From assembly GCA_019415505.1 (NCBI GenBank), contig DXZC01000052.1, positions 1 to 14,663 on the forward strand: 14,663 bases of DNA. The letters are read 5' to 3'. The notes under the pieces were generated by a model that was not told the origin of the DNA, ran no database searches, and worked only from the letters and a program-made list of their open reading frames with translations. Shown piece by piece: positions 7,296 through 14,650 of this stretch. The position numbers and the translations under genes were made by a program. Positions within the stretch are counted from its first letter, which is position 1, and each line of letters begins with the position of its first letter. The stretch is from Peptococcaceae bacterium. GTDB lineage: Bacteria; Bacillota; Dehalobacteriia; UBA7702.

Positions 7296-7736
7296 ATGGC
7301 ACATCCGATAGAAATGTTAATGAGCAGCGTCCTGGAAAATCTTAAAAAAATGGTGGACGCCAATACGGTAATCGGCGAGCCGATAAACTTGCCCAACGGC
7401 GTGTCCATTATACCTGTAACCAAGCTAAACTGCGGCTTTGGCTGTGGTGGCGGGGAATATGGTCAAAAGGCTGGGGTGGAAAAAGTACCCTTTGGCGGCG
7501 GCACCGGCGGCGGCATATCCTTGCAGCCCTTGGGCTTTATTTCCGTAAGTGAAATGGAGGTAAAATATACCCCGGTAGATACCGACGGCACTGCTTCGGG
7601 CATTGCTGATCTTGTCGTGGAAACCATATCTAAAGTAGCGGAAAAATTCGAGGGCCGGAAAAAGCAAAAGGCCGCCGCGGAAGTAGACGCTGAGGACGTA
7701 ATAGAAGCGGTTATCGAGGAAGAAGAAGAAAAATAA
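7296..7736 (+). CDS. ytfJ: GerW/YtfJ family sporulation protein
   Basis: A 146-residue protein of the spore-associated YtfJ/GerW family, needed in Bacillus for normal spore germination. The N-terminus MAHPIEMLMSSVLENLKKM, the core GEPI-LPNGVSIIPVTK, the glycine-rich GCGGGEYG (49-56) and PFGGGTGGGISLQPLGFI (65-82) are the family pattern. Two features differ from what I recall of the family: cysteines C46 and C50 in NCGFGC, and a C-terminal tail (about 119-146) that turns from basic to strongly acidic, ending EEEEEK. The start has AAGGAGG close upstream and is 1 bp after the preceding stop. Its presence indicates an endospore former. It is the last gene of the operon, ahead of two hairpins. Confidence 0.93.
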   Translation: MAHPIEMLMSSVLENLKKMVDANTVIGEPINLPNGVSIIPVTKLNCGFGCGGGEYGQKAGVEKVPFGGGTGGGISLQPLGFISVSEMEVKYTPVDTDGTASGIADLVVETISKVAEKFEGRKKQKAAAEVDAEDVIEAVIEEEEEK

Positions 7737-7803
7737 CGGTATAACCTAGATAACCTAAATAAGCGGAATAAGAGAAATAAGTGGAATAAACAAAAATAAC
7801 CGC
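7733..7803 (+). repeat. Tandem 9-nt AT-rich repeat after the ytfJ stop
   Basis: About seven units of 9 nt, each beginning ATAA, run from 7741 (first units ATAACCTAG, ATAACCTAA; later units of the form ATAAGNGGA) into the first hairpin. The period is a multiple of three, so the ytfJ frame stays open for 20 codons beyond its TAA, encoding a basic N-K-R-like repeat before the next stop at 7797-7799. It may be a former C-terminal tail or simple microsatellite expansion. Confidence 0.6.
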
Positions 7804-7827
7804 TGGGTTCAAGTGCCCAGTGGTTAT
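7796..7827. terminator. First hairpin in the convergent terminator region
   Basis: AACCGCTGGG (7798-7807) pairs with CCCAGTGGTT (7816-7825) with one G-U pair and an 8-nt loop; two more A-T pairs extend the base of the stem. No T-tract follows on the plus strand (TATAGC), so alone it is a weak terminator there. On the minus strand the stem is followed by TTTTTG, so it could serve as a back-up terminator for the aro operon. Confidence 0.55.
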
Positions 7828-7838
7828 AGCAGATAGAG

Positions 7839-7882
7839 AAAGGCCGCGGACGCGCTTTGTTAAACGCGTCCGCGGCCTTTTT
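7839..7882. terminator. Strong bidirectional rho-independent terminator
   Basis: AAAGGCCGCGGACGCG (7839-7854) pairs perfectly with CGCGTCCGCGGCCTTT (7865-7880) around a 10-nt loop, a 16-bp very GC-rich stem with T at 7878-7882 following. On the minus strand the stem is followed by CTCTATCT after three T, also usable. It lies between two converging operons, 29 bp beyond the aroQ stop. Confidence 0.92.
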
Positions 7883-7911
7883 CCGGGCTAATTATTATCC
7901 TCCGCTAAGTT

Positions 7912-8349
7912 CTAGTTGCTTATTAGGTAATCCCGGAGAAATTCTATGGCCTCTTTATAACCAGCAAAACCTTGGCCATAGATAGATTTAACAGCGGCTT
8001 GACTGATATAGGAAATATGGCGGAATTCCTCTCGCTGGTAAATATCGGATAAGTGAACTTCCACGGTGGGGATATTTACGGCTTTCACCGCGTCTAAAAT
8101 GGCAATGCTGGTATGAGTATAGGCCGCCGGGTTAATAATAATACCCTGGGCCTGACCAAGGGCGGCTTGAATATAATCCACCAAGTCCCCCTCGTGGTTA
8201 GATTGGTAGAACTCCGTTTCAATATTATACTTCCCGCATATTGCGTCTATATAATTTATAAGTTGGTCGTAGGTTTCGGCACCGTAGATATTCGGCTCCC
8301 GTTTACCTAACAAATTGATGTTAGGTCCATGTATTATATAGAACTTCAT
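7912..8349 (-). CDS. aroQ: 3-dehydroquinate dehydratase, type II
   Basis: A cytoplasmic enzyme of 145 residues, the normal type II length, which converts 3-dehydroquinate to 3-dehydroshikimate, step three of the shikimate pathway. Motifs are HGPNINLLGKREPNIYG (7-23) with the lid arginine R17 and catalytic Tyr22, QSNHEGDLVDYIQ (49-61), INPAAYTHTSIAILDA (72-87) and EVHLSDIY (97-104) with H99. I chose ATG 8349-8347: AAGGAG (8361-8356) is 6 nt ahead of it, against 3 nt for the ATG just before. This start overlaps the aroE stop TGA by one base, indicating coupled translation. A longer reading frame reaches back into aroE but has no support. It is the last gene of the aro operon. Confidence 0.96.
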   Translation of the reverse strand: MKFYIIHGPNINLLGKREPNIYGAETYDQLINYIDAICGKYNIETEFYQSNHEGDLVDYIQAALGQAQGIIINPAAYTHTSIAILDAVKAVNIPTVEVHLSDIYQREEFRHISYISQAAVKSIYGQGFAGYKEAIEFLRDYLISN

Positions 8350-9344
8350 CATAAACTCCTTAAAATATCCTCTACCTTGCCGGCGTTGCCCCATTTTAGA
8401 ATATTAGCGGGGAACAAAACTCCGTTTTGCCGTAAGGCCTTGTAGTGATTTTTAGCCGCGTCCTTAGTTACTGAGAGTATGAGGCTTTTTTCTCTGGCTA
8501 TATCCTCCCAGTCGCCGCCGGTCACCACCGGCCGTTTTAATTCCTGGCCCAGGGCTAAAGCCGCGGATTCGTTGCCCACCACCACTATATTACAGAGTCG
8601 CTGGCGTATTTTACGGCAAGCCCTTTCCCCCATTTCCGGGGTTATTTTTTTGTTTAAAAAGAGCATAGCAGCCTGGCGCGCTTGTTCCGTCAACATGGGT
8701 AAACCACCGGCACAGGGTATTCCCAGGGCCTCCGCTTGCAGCAATAACTCTGTACGCAGGGGGTTATAGATTACGTCCAGTACGCCTTCTAAATTCGGGA
8801 ACTCCGAGAGGTCCACTAAGGACTGGCCGTTATGAGGATACATTCCCACAGGCGTGGTATTGACCAGTATCTCACCGTCCAGGTAGGCTTTTTTAGCGCC
8901 ATAATTCACCGCCGTATGGCGGGATAGTTGGACAATATCCCTGGCGCCGCTATCGGCAATAGCTACTTTGGCCATTTTCCCCGTACCGCCGTCGCCCATA
9001 ATCACAACCTTTTTACCCCGAAAGTCCAGGTTAGCCACGGCTGCCAAATGTAGGAAACCTAAATAATCGGTGTTGTCCCCATAGAGGCTATTGTCCGCCT
9101 GTAAAATTAGGGTGTTTATACTACCGATTTTTTTAGCCCTGGCTGATAGTTGGTCGCAAAAGGGCAGAACCTTTTCTTTATAGGGAATCGTAATGTTAAG
9201 TCCCTGGTATTTTTTGGCGAGAATGAAGTTTTTTACCTGATTTTCCGGTACTTCCAACAGTTGATAATCACTGTTGCCGTAAATTTCATGTATCTCTGGG
9301 GATATACTGTGGCCCAGCTTTTCCCCTAACAAACCGTATTTCAT
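8349..9344 (-). CDS. aroE: Shikimate dehydrogenase with degenerate shikimate-kinase-like C-terminal tail
   Basis: Reduces 3-dehydroshikimate to shikimate with NADPH. Substrate motifs are GEKLGHSISPEIHE (7-20), ITIPYK with catalytic K56, GSINT (74-78) and DNTD with catalytic D93. The nucleotide loop is MGDGGTG (116-122), and VNTTPVGMYP (161-170) and GGLPMLTEQA (213-222) follow. At 331 residues it is about 50-60 longer than ordinary AroE. Residues 252-316 align by eye with shikimate kinase: NIVVVG corresponds to the first strand and YKALRQNGVLF to the Y-x-x-L-x-x-N-G segment after the GGG loop. However, the P-loop GxxGxGK(S/T) is replaced by GNESAALALG, and the GGG loop is lost. It therefore looks like a decayed AroE-AroK fusion. 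There is a 10-bp gap after pheA, with AGGG as a weak ribosome-binding site. Confidence 0.93.
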   Translation of the reverse strand: MKYGLLGEKLGHSISPEIHEIYGNSDYQLLEVPENQVKNFILAKKYQGLNITIPYKEKVLPFCDQLSARAKKIGSINTLILQADNSLYGDNTDYLGFLHLAAVANLDFRGKKVVIMGDGGTGKMAKVAIADSGARDIVQLSRHTAVNYGAKKAYLDGEILVNTTPVGMYPHNGQSLVDLSEFPNLEGVLDVIYNPLRTELLLQAEALGIPCAGGLPMLTEQARQAAMLFLNKKITPEMGERACRKIRQRLCNIVVVGNESAALALGQELKRPVVTGGDWEDIAREKSLILSVTKDAAKNHYKALRQNGVLFPANILKWGNAGKVEDILRSL

Positions 9345-9354
9345 GTTACTAACC

Positions 9355-10497
9355 CTATATTATTTCCGAGTAACTGCCTAAATAGGAGAATTGAGGCAGT
9401 TCAGCTTCTAGTTGCGCCAGTAATTTTAAGACGTCGTCAGAGTAACAGGAAGCTTCAATATCAAAATAAAACATGAATTCAAAGTCCTTTTCCGGTATGG
9501 GGCGGCTCTCCAATTTAGTTAAATTTAACCCCAAAGCGGAAAAGCGGGTGATAACTCTATACAAAGAGCCGGAAACGTGGGGTATAGAGAGCATTAAGCT
9601 GATTTTATTGGCGCCGGGATAAATTTCTAAATCCTTGGCAATGCAAATAAAACGGGTATAATTACTGCCGCAATCCTGAATGTTTTCCGCCAGGACTTTT
9701 AGGCCGTATAAATCGCCGCAATAAAGGGAAGAAATGGCGGCAATGTCATTGCGGGGATTCTCCGCTACCAGCTTGGCGGCGGTCGCGGTGTTTTCGCATA
9801 AGGTAATCTTGACCCCCGGCAAATTTTTCAGCAAATTGCCGCATTGGGAAATAGCCTGCTCATGGGAAATAATTTCCCTGATATCTTTGATTTCCACGCC
9901 TTTTTTAGTTAATAAGGCGTGGTCCACTTTGAGCCGCAGGCTTTTGACTATGTGAAACTTATACTTTTTCATCAAATCGTAAACTTCATTTACCGAACCG
10001 GCGGTGCTGTTTTCAATGGGTAAGATACCGTATTGGCAAAGCCCCTTGTCCACGCCTTGAAATACCCCCTCAAATTCCTGGAAATACATGATATTGGCAA
10101 TGGAGAATATCTTATCGCAGGCAATTTGGGAGTAGGCCCCCTCAGCCCCTTGGCAAGCCACCGTGGCCTTAGTGGGAAAAATTTTAGGCGTGTTGGCTAT
10201 AGCGTCTATAATATCCTGTTCCAGACTGGAGGCGGGGTTGGAGAATTTATTCTGGTAAGCTCTGCTCAGGTCAAAAATCATATTGAACAGGGTTTTGCTG
10301 TAGCCGATGAATTCATCATCCACTTGATTGGCCACTCTGTTGAGAATATCCCTTTCCCTGGTTCTGTTGACTGTGGGAATGTTATTTTCCCCCTTATACT
10401 TGCCAACCTCCTCGGATAAATTCATGCGCTGTTGGAACAGCTCCACTATTTGGTCGTCTATGATGTCAATTTTACGTCTTGCTTCCTTAATTTCCAT
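9355..10497 (-). CDS. pheA: Bifunctional chorismate mutase / prephenate dehydratase (P-protein)
   Basis: A 380-residue fusion that turns chorismate into prephenate and then phenylpyruvate, the committed phenylalanine branch. Residues 1-85 are an AroQ-class chorismate mutase (ARRKIDIIDDQIVELFQQRM, 6-25, and the NRTRERDIL segment near 44-52). Prephenate dehydratase spans about 110-288: GAEGAYSQIA (117-126), PIENSTAGSVNEVYDL (160-175), ISHEQAISQC (210-219) and the NYTRF motif (279-283) with the key threonine. A C-terminal ACT domain (about 298-375) keeps the phenylalanine-binding marks GSLYRV (310-315) and LESRP (329-333), so feedback inhibition is expected. AAAGGA lies 6 nt ahead of the ATG. 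It is 15 bp after aroC. A mutase domain is visible only here, not in the tyrA part. Confidence 0.97.
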   Translation of the reverse strand: MEIKEARRKIDIIDDQIVELFQQRMNLSEEVGKYKGENNIPTVNRTRERDILNRVANQVDDEFIGYSKTLFNMIFDLSRAYQNKFSNPASSLEQDIIDAIANTPKIFPTKATVACQGAEGAYSQIACDKIFSIANIMYFQEFEGVFQGVDKGLCQYGILPIENSTAGSVNEVYDLMKKYKFHIVKSLRLKVDHALLTKKGVEIKDIREIISHEQAISQCGNLLKNLPGVKITLCENTATAAKLVAENPRNDIAAISSLYCGDLYGLKVLAENIQDCGSNYTRFICIAKDLEIYPGANKISLMLSIPHVSGSLYRVITRFSALGLNLTKLESRPIPEKDFEFMFYFDIEASCYSDDVLKLLAQLEAELPQFSYLGSYSEII

Positions 10498-10512
10498 GTC
10501 AAATCCTTTCCG

Positions 10513-11595
10513 CTAAATCCTTTCCACTAAAAAATCCAGTATGGTCAAAGCCATAATGGCCTCAAGTACAGCTACTGCCCGGGGCACAATACAGGGATCG
10601 TGCCGGCCCTCTATGGTCAGTTCGCTGTTGACGTTGTCCTGTAAATTTACAGATTCCTGGCACTGGGCAATGGAGGGGGTAGGCTTTATGGCAATGCGCA
10701 TCAGCAAGGGCATACCGGTGCTAATGCCCCCCAGTATACCGCCGTGATGGTTGGTTTTCGTTTTAACCTCGCCAGCCTGAATCACAAAGGCGTCGTTATT
10801 TTGGGAACCTGTTTTTTGGGCGACCTCAAAGCCGGCGCCAAATTCTACCCCTTTTACCGCGGGAATGCCAAAGGCCGCTTTAGCCAAGTTGTTCTCTAAA
10901 CCGTCAAACATCGGTTCCCCCAAACCTGCCGGCAAACCAATAGCGCAACCCTCTATAATACCGCCTAGGGAATCGCCCCGGGCCTTAGTTAACATTATCT
11001 TGGCAATCATAGTGTCGCCAACCTGATAATTTTGCACGGGAAAATCCATTTTACCCGGCAATTCTAAATCCTCCCGGCTTACATTAATAGGGTCAAAGGG
11101 CTTATCCTGTATGCCGCCAATGGAGGCTATATGGGCGCCAATATAGATGTTGCGCCGGGCTAAAATATCCTTGGCAATGGCGCCGGCCACGCAGATTGGC
11201 GCTGTCAGGCGGCCGGAAAAATGACCGCCCCCGCGGTAATCCTCATAGCCCTGGTATTTTATATGGCCGCTAAAGTCGCCATGACCGGGGCGGGGGATAT
11301 CCTTAGTTTTTTCGTAATCCTGGGAGCGCTGGTCGCCATTGGTAATGATAGCGCAGAGGGGAACGCCGCAGGTTTTACCGTTAAAAACGCCGGAAACAAT
11401 CTGGGGCTGGTCCGCCTCCTTTCTTGGGGTAGCCCATGGCATCTGCCCCGGCGCTCGCCGGGCCATAAAAGCTTTAATGTGCTCTTCATTTATGGTTTCA
11501 CCCACGGGCAATCCCTCTATGACCACGCCAAGGGCAGGGGAATGGGATTGACCGAATATTGTGCACTTGACGCGCTTACCGAAGGTAGAGGACAT
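10513..11595 (-). CDS. aroC: Chorismate synthase
   Basis: A 360-residue reduced-FMN-dependent enzyme that converts EPSP to chorismate, the branch point for aromatic amino acids. Signature regions are GQSHSPALGVVIEGLPVG (15-32), ARRAPGQ (45-51), RPGHGDF (102-108), YRGGGHFSGRLTAP (120-133) and FGIPAVKGVEFGAGF (242-256), followed by N-N-D-AF near 266-270. The GHFSGRLTAP form replaces the commoner GR(S/A)SARETA and is, as I recall, normal for clostridial AroC. H18 corresponds to the conserved active-site histidine. The start overlaps the end of aroA by 20 bp, so translation is probably coupled and its ribosome-binding site lies inside aroA. Confidence 0.97.
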   Translation of the reverse strand: MSSTFGKRVKCTIFGQSHSPALGVVIEGLPVGETINEEHIKAFMARRAPGQMPWATPRKEADQPQIVSGVFNGKTCGVPLCAIITNGDQRSQDYEKTKDIPRPGHGDFSGHIKYQGYEDYRGGGHFSGRLTAPICVAGAIAKDILARRNIYIGAHIASIGGIQDKPFDPINVSREDLELPGKMDFPVQNYQVGDTMIAKIMLTKARGDSLGGIIEGCAIGLPAGLGEPMFDGLENNLAKAAFGIPAVKGVEFGAGFEVAQKTGSQNNDAFVIQAGEVKTKTNHHGGILGGISTGMPLLMRIAIKPTPSIAQCQESVNLQDNVNSELTIEGRHDPCIVPRAVAVLEAIMALTILDFLVERI

Positions 11596-12847
11596 TGACT
11601 AAACCTCCTAGCTGTTGAAAATCGCGGAAAAAGTGGGGATAGCTCTTTTCCACCGCCTCCGCCCCGGCAATAATAACGGGGTTGGGGGACAAAAGCGAGG
11701 ACACCGCCGCAGACATCACGATGCGGTGGTCGTTAAAGCCCGTTACTTTACCGCCGTTTAATTTTGGCGTACCCTTGATTATCAGTCCATCGTCAGTCTC
11801 CTGGATATCTCCCCCCAATAACGCCAGGGTTTGGGCCATGGCAAAGAGACGGTCACATTCCTTTATGCGGAGTCTGGCGGCATTTTTTATAACAGTGGCT
11901 CCCTGGGCCGCTGTGGCGGCTACCGCTAGGGGCGGCACCAGGTCCGGTATTTCTCCGGCGTCTATTTCTAAAGCCTTTAACGGGGACTGGGCCACTGTTA
12001 CGGCCCCGTCCGCTACGGTAATTTGGGCTCCCATGGCTTCTAAAATAGGCAGTATTTTTTTATCCCCTTGCAGCGAATGGGGGTTTAAACCGGTTACGCT
12101 GATTTCCCCTCTCAGAGCGGCGGCTACAAACCAAAAAGCGGCGTTAGACCAATCGCCTTCCACTGTTATTGTTCCCGGACTAGTGTACTGCTGGCGGCCT
12201 TTTATGAAGTAACCGTTGGCTTGTTCCTCTATTTTCACGCCAAAGAGCTTTAAGGTAGCTAAAGTCATATTTATATAGCCCTGGGATTCCCTGGGGGAAG
12301 TAATTATTATTTGGCTATCCTCTTCTAAGAGGGGTAGGGCAAAGAGTAGACCGGAAATAAATTGTGAGCTTATATTGCCGGGTAGAGAGTATGTGCCGCC
12401 CTGGGGTTTACCGCTTATTTTCAGGGGCAACTCCGTGCCTTTAATGGTCGCGCCGTGGTTTTTCAACTCGTTGAGGAGCGGTTCCATAGGACGCTTAGGC
12501 AGCTTGCCTTTACCGGTAAAAACATATTCCCGACCGTTGAGAGCCGCTGCTACAGGTAAAAGAAAACGCAGGGTGGAACCGCTTTCACTGCAATTAAGTA
12601 TGGCTTTTGGCGCGGCTTTAGTTAAGGGTGTAATCAATAACTTGTCTGAGTCGAGCCATTGGATTCCAGCGCCCAAGGCGTCTATTACGTTTAAAGTTGC
12701 CTCAATGTCCTTGGAGGAGGCGTTAATATTTATAGTGGTGGGTTTATCGCTGAGGGCGGCGGCTATTATTATTCTATGCCCCTGGGATTTTGAGGCTATA
12801 GCCGCTACTTTGCCCGCTAAATGACTGTGGTGAACTTCTATATTCAT
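11576..12847 (-). CDS. aroA: 3-phosphoshikimate 1-carboxyvinyltransferase (EPSP synthase)
   Basis: A 423-residue two-domain enzyme that joins shikimate 3-phosphate and phosphoenolpyruvate. Substrate residues K20 and S21 are in ASKSQGHR (18-25). CSESGSTLRFLLPVAAALNG (86-105) is the phosphoenolpyruvate-binding region, and LPKRPMEPL (116-124) follows. D302 in EIPDLVPPL is the catalytic aspartate. RIKECDR (327-333) and FNDHRIVMSAA (371-381) are the C-terminal signatures, ending with KSYPHFF (401-407). GGAGG lies 6 nt ahead of the ATG, inside the end of aroB; one base separates the aroB stop from this start. It overlaps aroC by 20 bp at the other end. Its substrate needs a shikimate kinase that is not seen intact in the window. 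Confidence 0.97.
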   Translation of the reverse strand: MNIEVHHSHLAGKVAAIASKSQGHRIIIAAALSDKPTTININASSKDIEATLNVIDALGAGIQWLDSDKLLITPLTKAAPKAILNCSESGSTLRFLLPVAAALNGREYVFTGKGKLPKRPMEPLLNELKNHGATIKGTELPLKISGKPQGGTYSLPGNISSQFISGLLFALPLLEEDSQIIITSPRESQGYINMTLATLKLFGVKIEEQANGYFIKGRQQYTSPGTITVEGDWSNAAFWFVAAALRGEISVTGLNPHSLQGDKKILPILEAMGAQITVADGAVTVAQSPLKALEIDAGEIPDLVPPLAVAATAAQGATVIKNAARLRIKECDRLFAMAQTLALLGGDIQETDDGLIIKGTPKLNGGKVTGFNDHRIVMSAAVSSLLSPNPVIIAGAEAVEKSYPHFFRDFQQLGGLVNVLYLR

Positions 12848-12848
12848 A

Positions 12849-13904
12849 TCAGCCTCCGTTAATTGTTAAAAAATTGTTTAGTTCATCTATAGCGACGGGG
12901 TAGAGAAAACACTGCCCGATTTTTTGCGGTAAAATAAAGTTAATAGTGTCGCCCTGGCGTTTTTTGTCCAGCTTTATAGTTGACAATAACTTTGCCATGG
13001 CATAAGGCGAGGCGGTTGGTAGGTCGTTGGTCCGGAGGGCCTGGGCAATTAAGCCTGCGGTGCCAGTGGGACAAAGCCCCCTTGCTTCGGCAACCTGGCT
13101 AATAAGGGCCATGCCTATGGCAACGGCGTGTCCGTGGGTAATGGCAAAGGCGCTTTCCTGTTCAATGGCGTGGCCGATGGTGTGTCCCAAATTTAAAAGC
13201 TGGCGGCTACCGGTATCAAATTCATCAGCTATTACCAAGTCCCGTTTTATGGCTAAGCAGGTCATAATAATCTCCGCCATATTTTGCCAGATTTCCCCTT
13301 GGGCCAAAATGTTGAACAGGCCTTCATCTCGGAGTACCCCATATTTTATCGCTTCAGCGGTACCGTCGCTAAACCTTTCCGGCGGCAGGGTTTTCATGGT
13401 TTCATAATCGCAATAAACCAGGGAGGGTTGATAAAAGGCCCCGGCCAGGTTTTTCCCGGCTTGCAGGTTTATCGCGGTCTTACCCCCTACTGAAGAATCT
13501 ATGGCCGCTAAAAAGGTGGTAGGAATTTGTATATAGGCAATGCCCCGCAAATATGTGGCGGCGGCAAAACCGGTAACATCTCCCACCACGCCGCCGCCGA
13601 GGGCTATAATTACGTCGCTGCGGGTAAATTGATGCGCCGCTAAAAATTCCCATATAGCTGTGAGGGTAGCGCTATTTTTCGACTCCTCCCCGTGGGGAAA
13701 GGCCCAGGCGTTAACGGTAAAGCCCTGTTCAATTAAGGAATCCCGCACGGTTTTGCCATACAAGCTGTGGACAATGTCATCGGATATTACCGCTACCTTG
13801 GCACGGGGAAATTTTTCCTTAACCACAGCGCCTATTTGCTTCAGTATCTTGCCGCCAATTATTACATCGTAAGGGCGGGAGGTCTCTATTGTTAGCACAG
13901 CCAT
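12849..13904 (-). CDS. aroB: 3-dehydroquinate synthase
   Basis: A 351-residue NAD- and metal-dependent cyclase that turns DAHP into 3-dehydroquinate, step two of the shikimate pathway. Motifs are LGGGVVGDVTGFAAATYLRG (102-121), IQIPTTFLA (125-133), DSSVGGKTAIN (136-146), GTAEAIKYG with metal ligand E184, LGHTIGHAIE (239-248) and ITHGHAVAIGM (255-265), which carry the metal-binding histidines. The length is normal. It starts 1 bp after the tyrA stop; the ribosome-binding site is weak (AAAGGA is 13 nt away), which suggests coupling to tyrA translation. Confidence 0.97.
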   Translation of the reverse strand: MAVLTIETSRPYDVIIGGKILKQIGAVVKEKFPRAKVAVISDDIVHSLYGKTVRDSLIEQGFTVNAWAFPHGEESKNSATLTAIWEFLAAHQFTRSDVIIALGGGVVGDVTGFAAATYLRGIAYIQIPTTFLAAIDSSVGGKTAINLQAGKNLAGAFYQPSLVYCDYETMKTLPPERFSDGTAEAIKYGVLRDEGLFNILAQGEIWQNMAEIIMTCLAIKRDLVIADEFDTGSRQLLNLGHTIGHAIEQESAFAITHGHAVAIGMALISQVAEARGLCPTGTAGLIAQALRTNDLPTASPYAMAKLLSTIKLDKKRQGDTINFILPQKIGQCFLYPVAIDELNNFLTINGG

Positions 13905-13905
13905 T

Positions 13906-14650
13906 TTAATCCACTAATTCCTTTCGTTCCCTGCCCGCCTTGAGTAAATCCTTGAGCCGTACTGGGTCCTGGTCCGCCAGAGCAGCGGCGTATTCGCCTA
14001 AATGCTTCATAATAGTATTTATTTCCTCTAAAAGGAAATCCTTATTCTCCAGAAATAGCTCTGTCCACATGGTTTCCTCTAATTTTGCCACCCTGGTCAA
14101 ATCCTTATAGCTGCCGGCGGAAAAGCCTTTATGCACTGCAGCGCCGGGGCTTTTCACATAGGCGTTAGAGACCACATGGGCCAGTTGGGAGGTGTAAGCT
14201 ATATTTTTGTCATGCTTTTCCGGGCTGGTTATTTCTATATGTCCAAAGCCCTGCCCCAGAAAAAAATCGCTTATTTTTGTCAGCTCAGCTTCTGTCTGCT
14301 GGGGTTCGGGGGTTAAAATCATGGAAGCGTTGTTATATAATTCGGCAAGGGAGTTTTCATATCCTGCTACCTCCAGGCCTGCCATGGGGTGGCCGCCGAT
14401 AAAAGTAAAGCCGTTCTGGCGCGCCCAGGGCCAAACTTTTTGGCAAATATAGCGTTTTACGCCGCAGCAGTCAATTACTACTGTATGGGGGCCAAAATCC
14501 CCTTGGTGCGACTCTATATATTCAACCGTCGCCTGGGGATAAATTGCCAGGAGAACAATATCGCAGTCTTGTAGGTCTTTGGTTGTCAGCTTCCGGTCTA
14601 CGGCGCCGTCGGCCAGAGCCGCTCTGAGGACGTCCTGGTTTAAGTCTGCC
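13906..14650 (-). CDS. tyrA: Prephenate dehydrogenase, N-terminus missing
   Basis: Oxidatively decarboxylates prephenate to 4-hydroxyphenylpyruvate on the tyrosine branch. The frame is open to the right edge, so the gene is cut; an ATG at 14385 is internal. Reading back from the stop, the upstream residues include DLNQDVLRAALADGAVD, DIVLLAIYPQ, VVIDCCGVKR and GFTFIGGHPMAGLEVAGY, the ordered pattern of the NAD(P)-binding domain and the prephenate-binding GGHPMAG loop. About 30 N-terminal residues with the GxGxxG motif are missing. The C-terminal helical domain ends in RKELVD. No chorismate mutase or ACT domain is visible. I end the feature at 14650 because the last 13 bases look like adapter. 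First visible gene of the aro operon. Confidence 0.95.

Noticed and set aside
8350..8394. Longer aroQ start reaching into aroE
   Set aside because: The extra N-terminus is not family-like and is just the aroE 3' end in another frame; AAGGAG with correct spacing points to ATG 8349.
11221..12824. Several plus-strand open frames opposite aroC and aroA
   Set aside because: They are antisense shadows of conserved enzymes, with no ribosome-binding sites or motifs.
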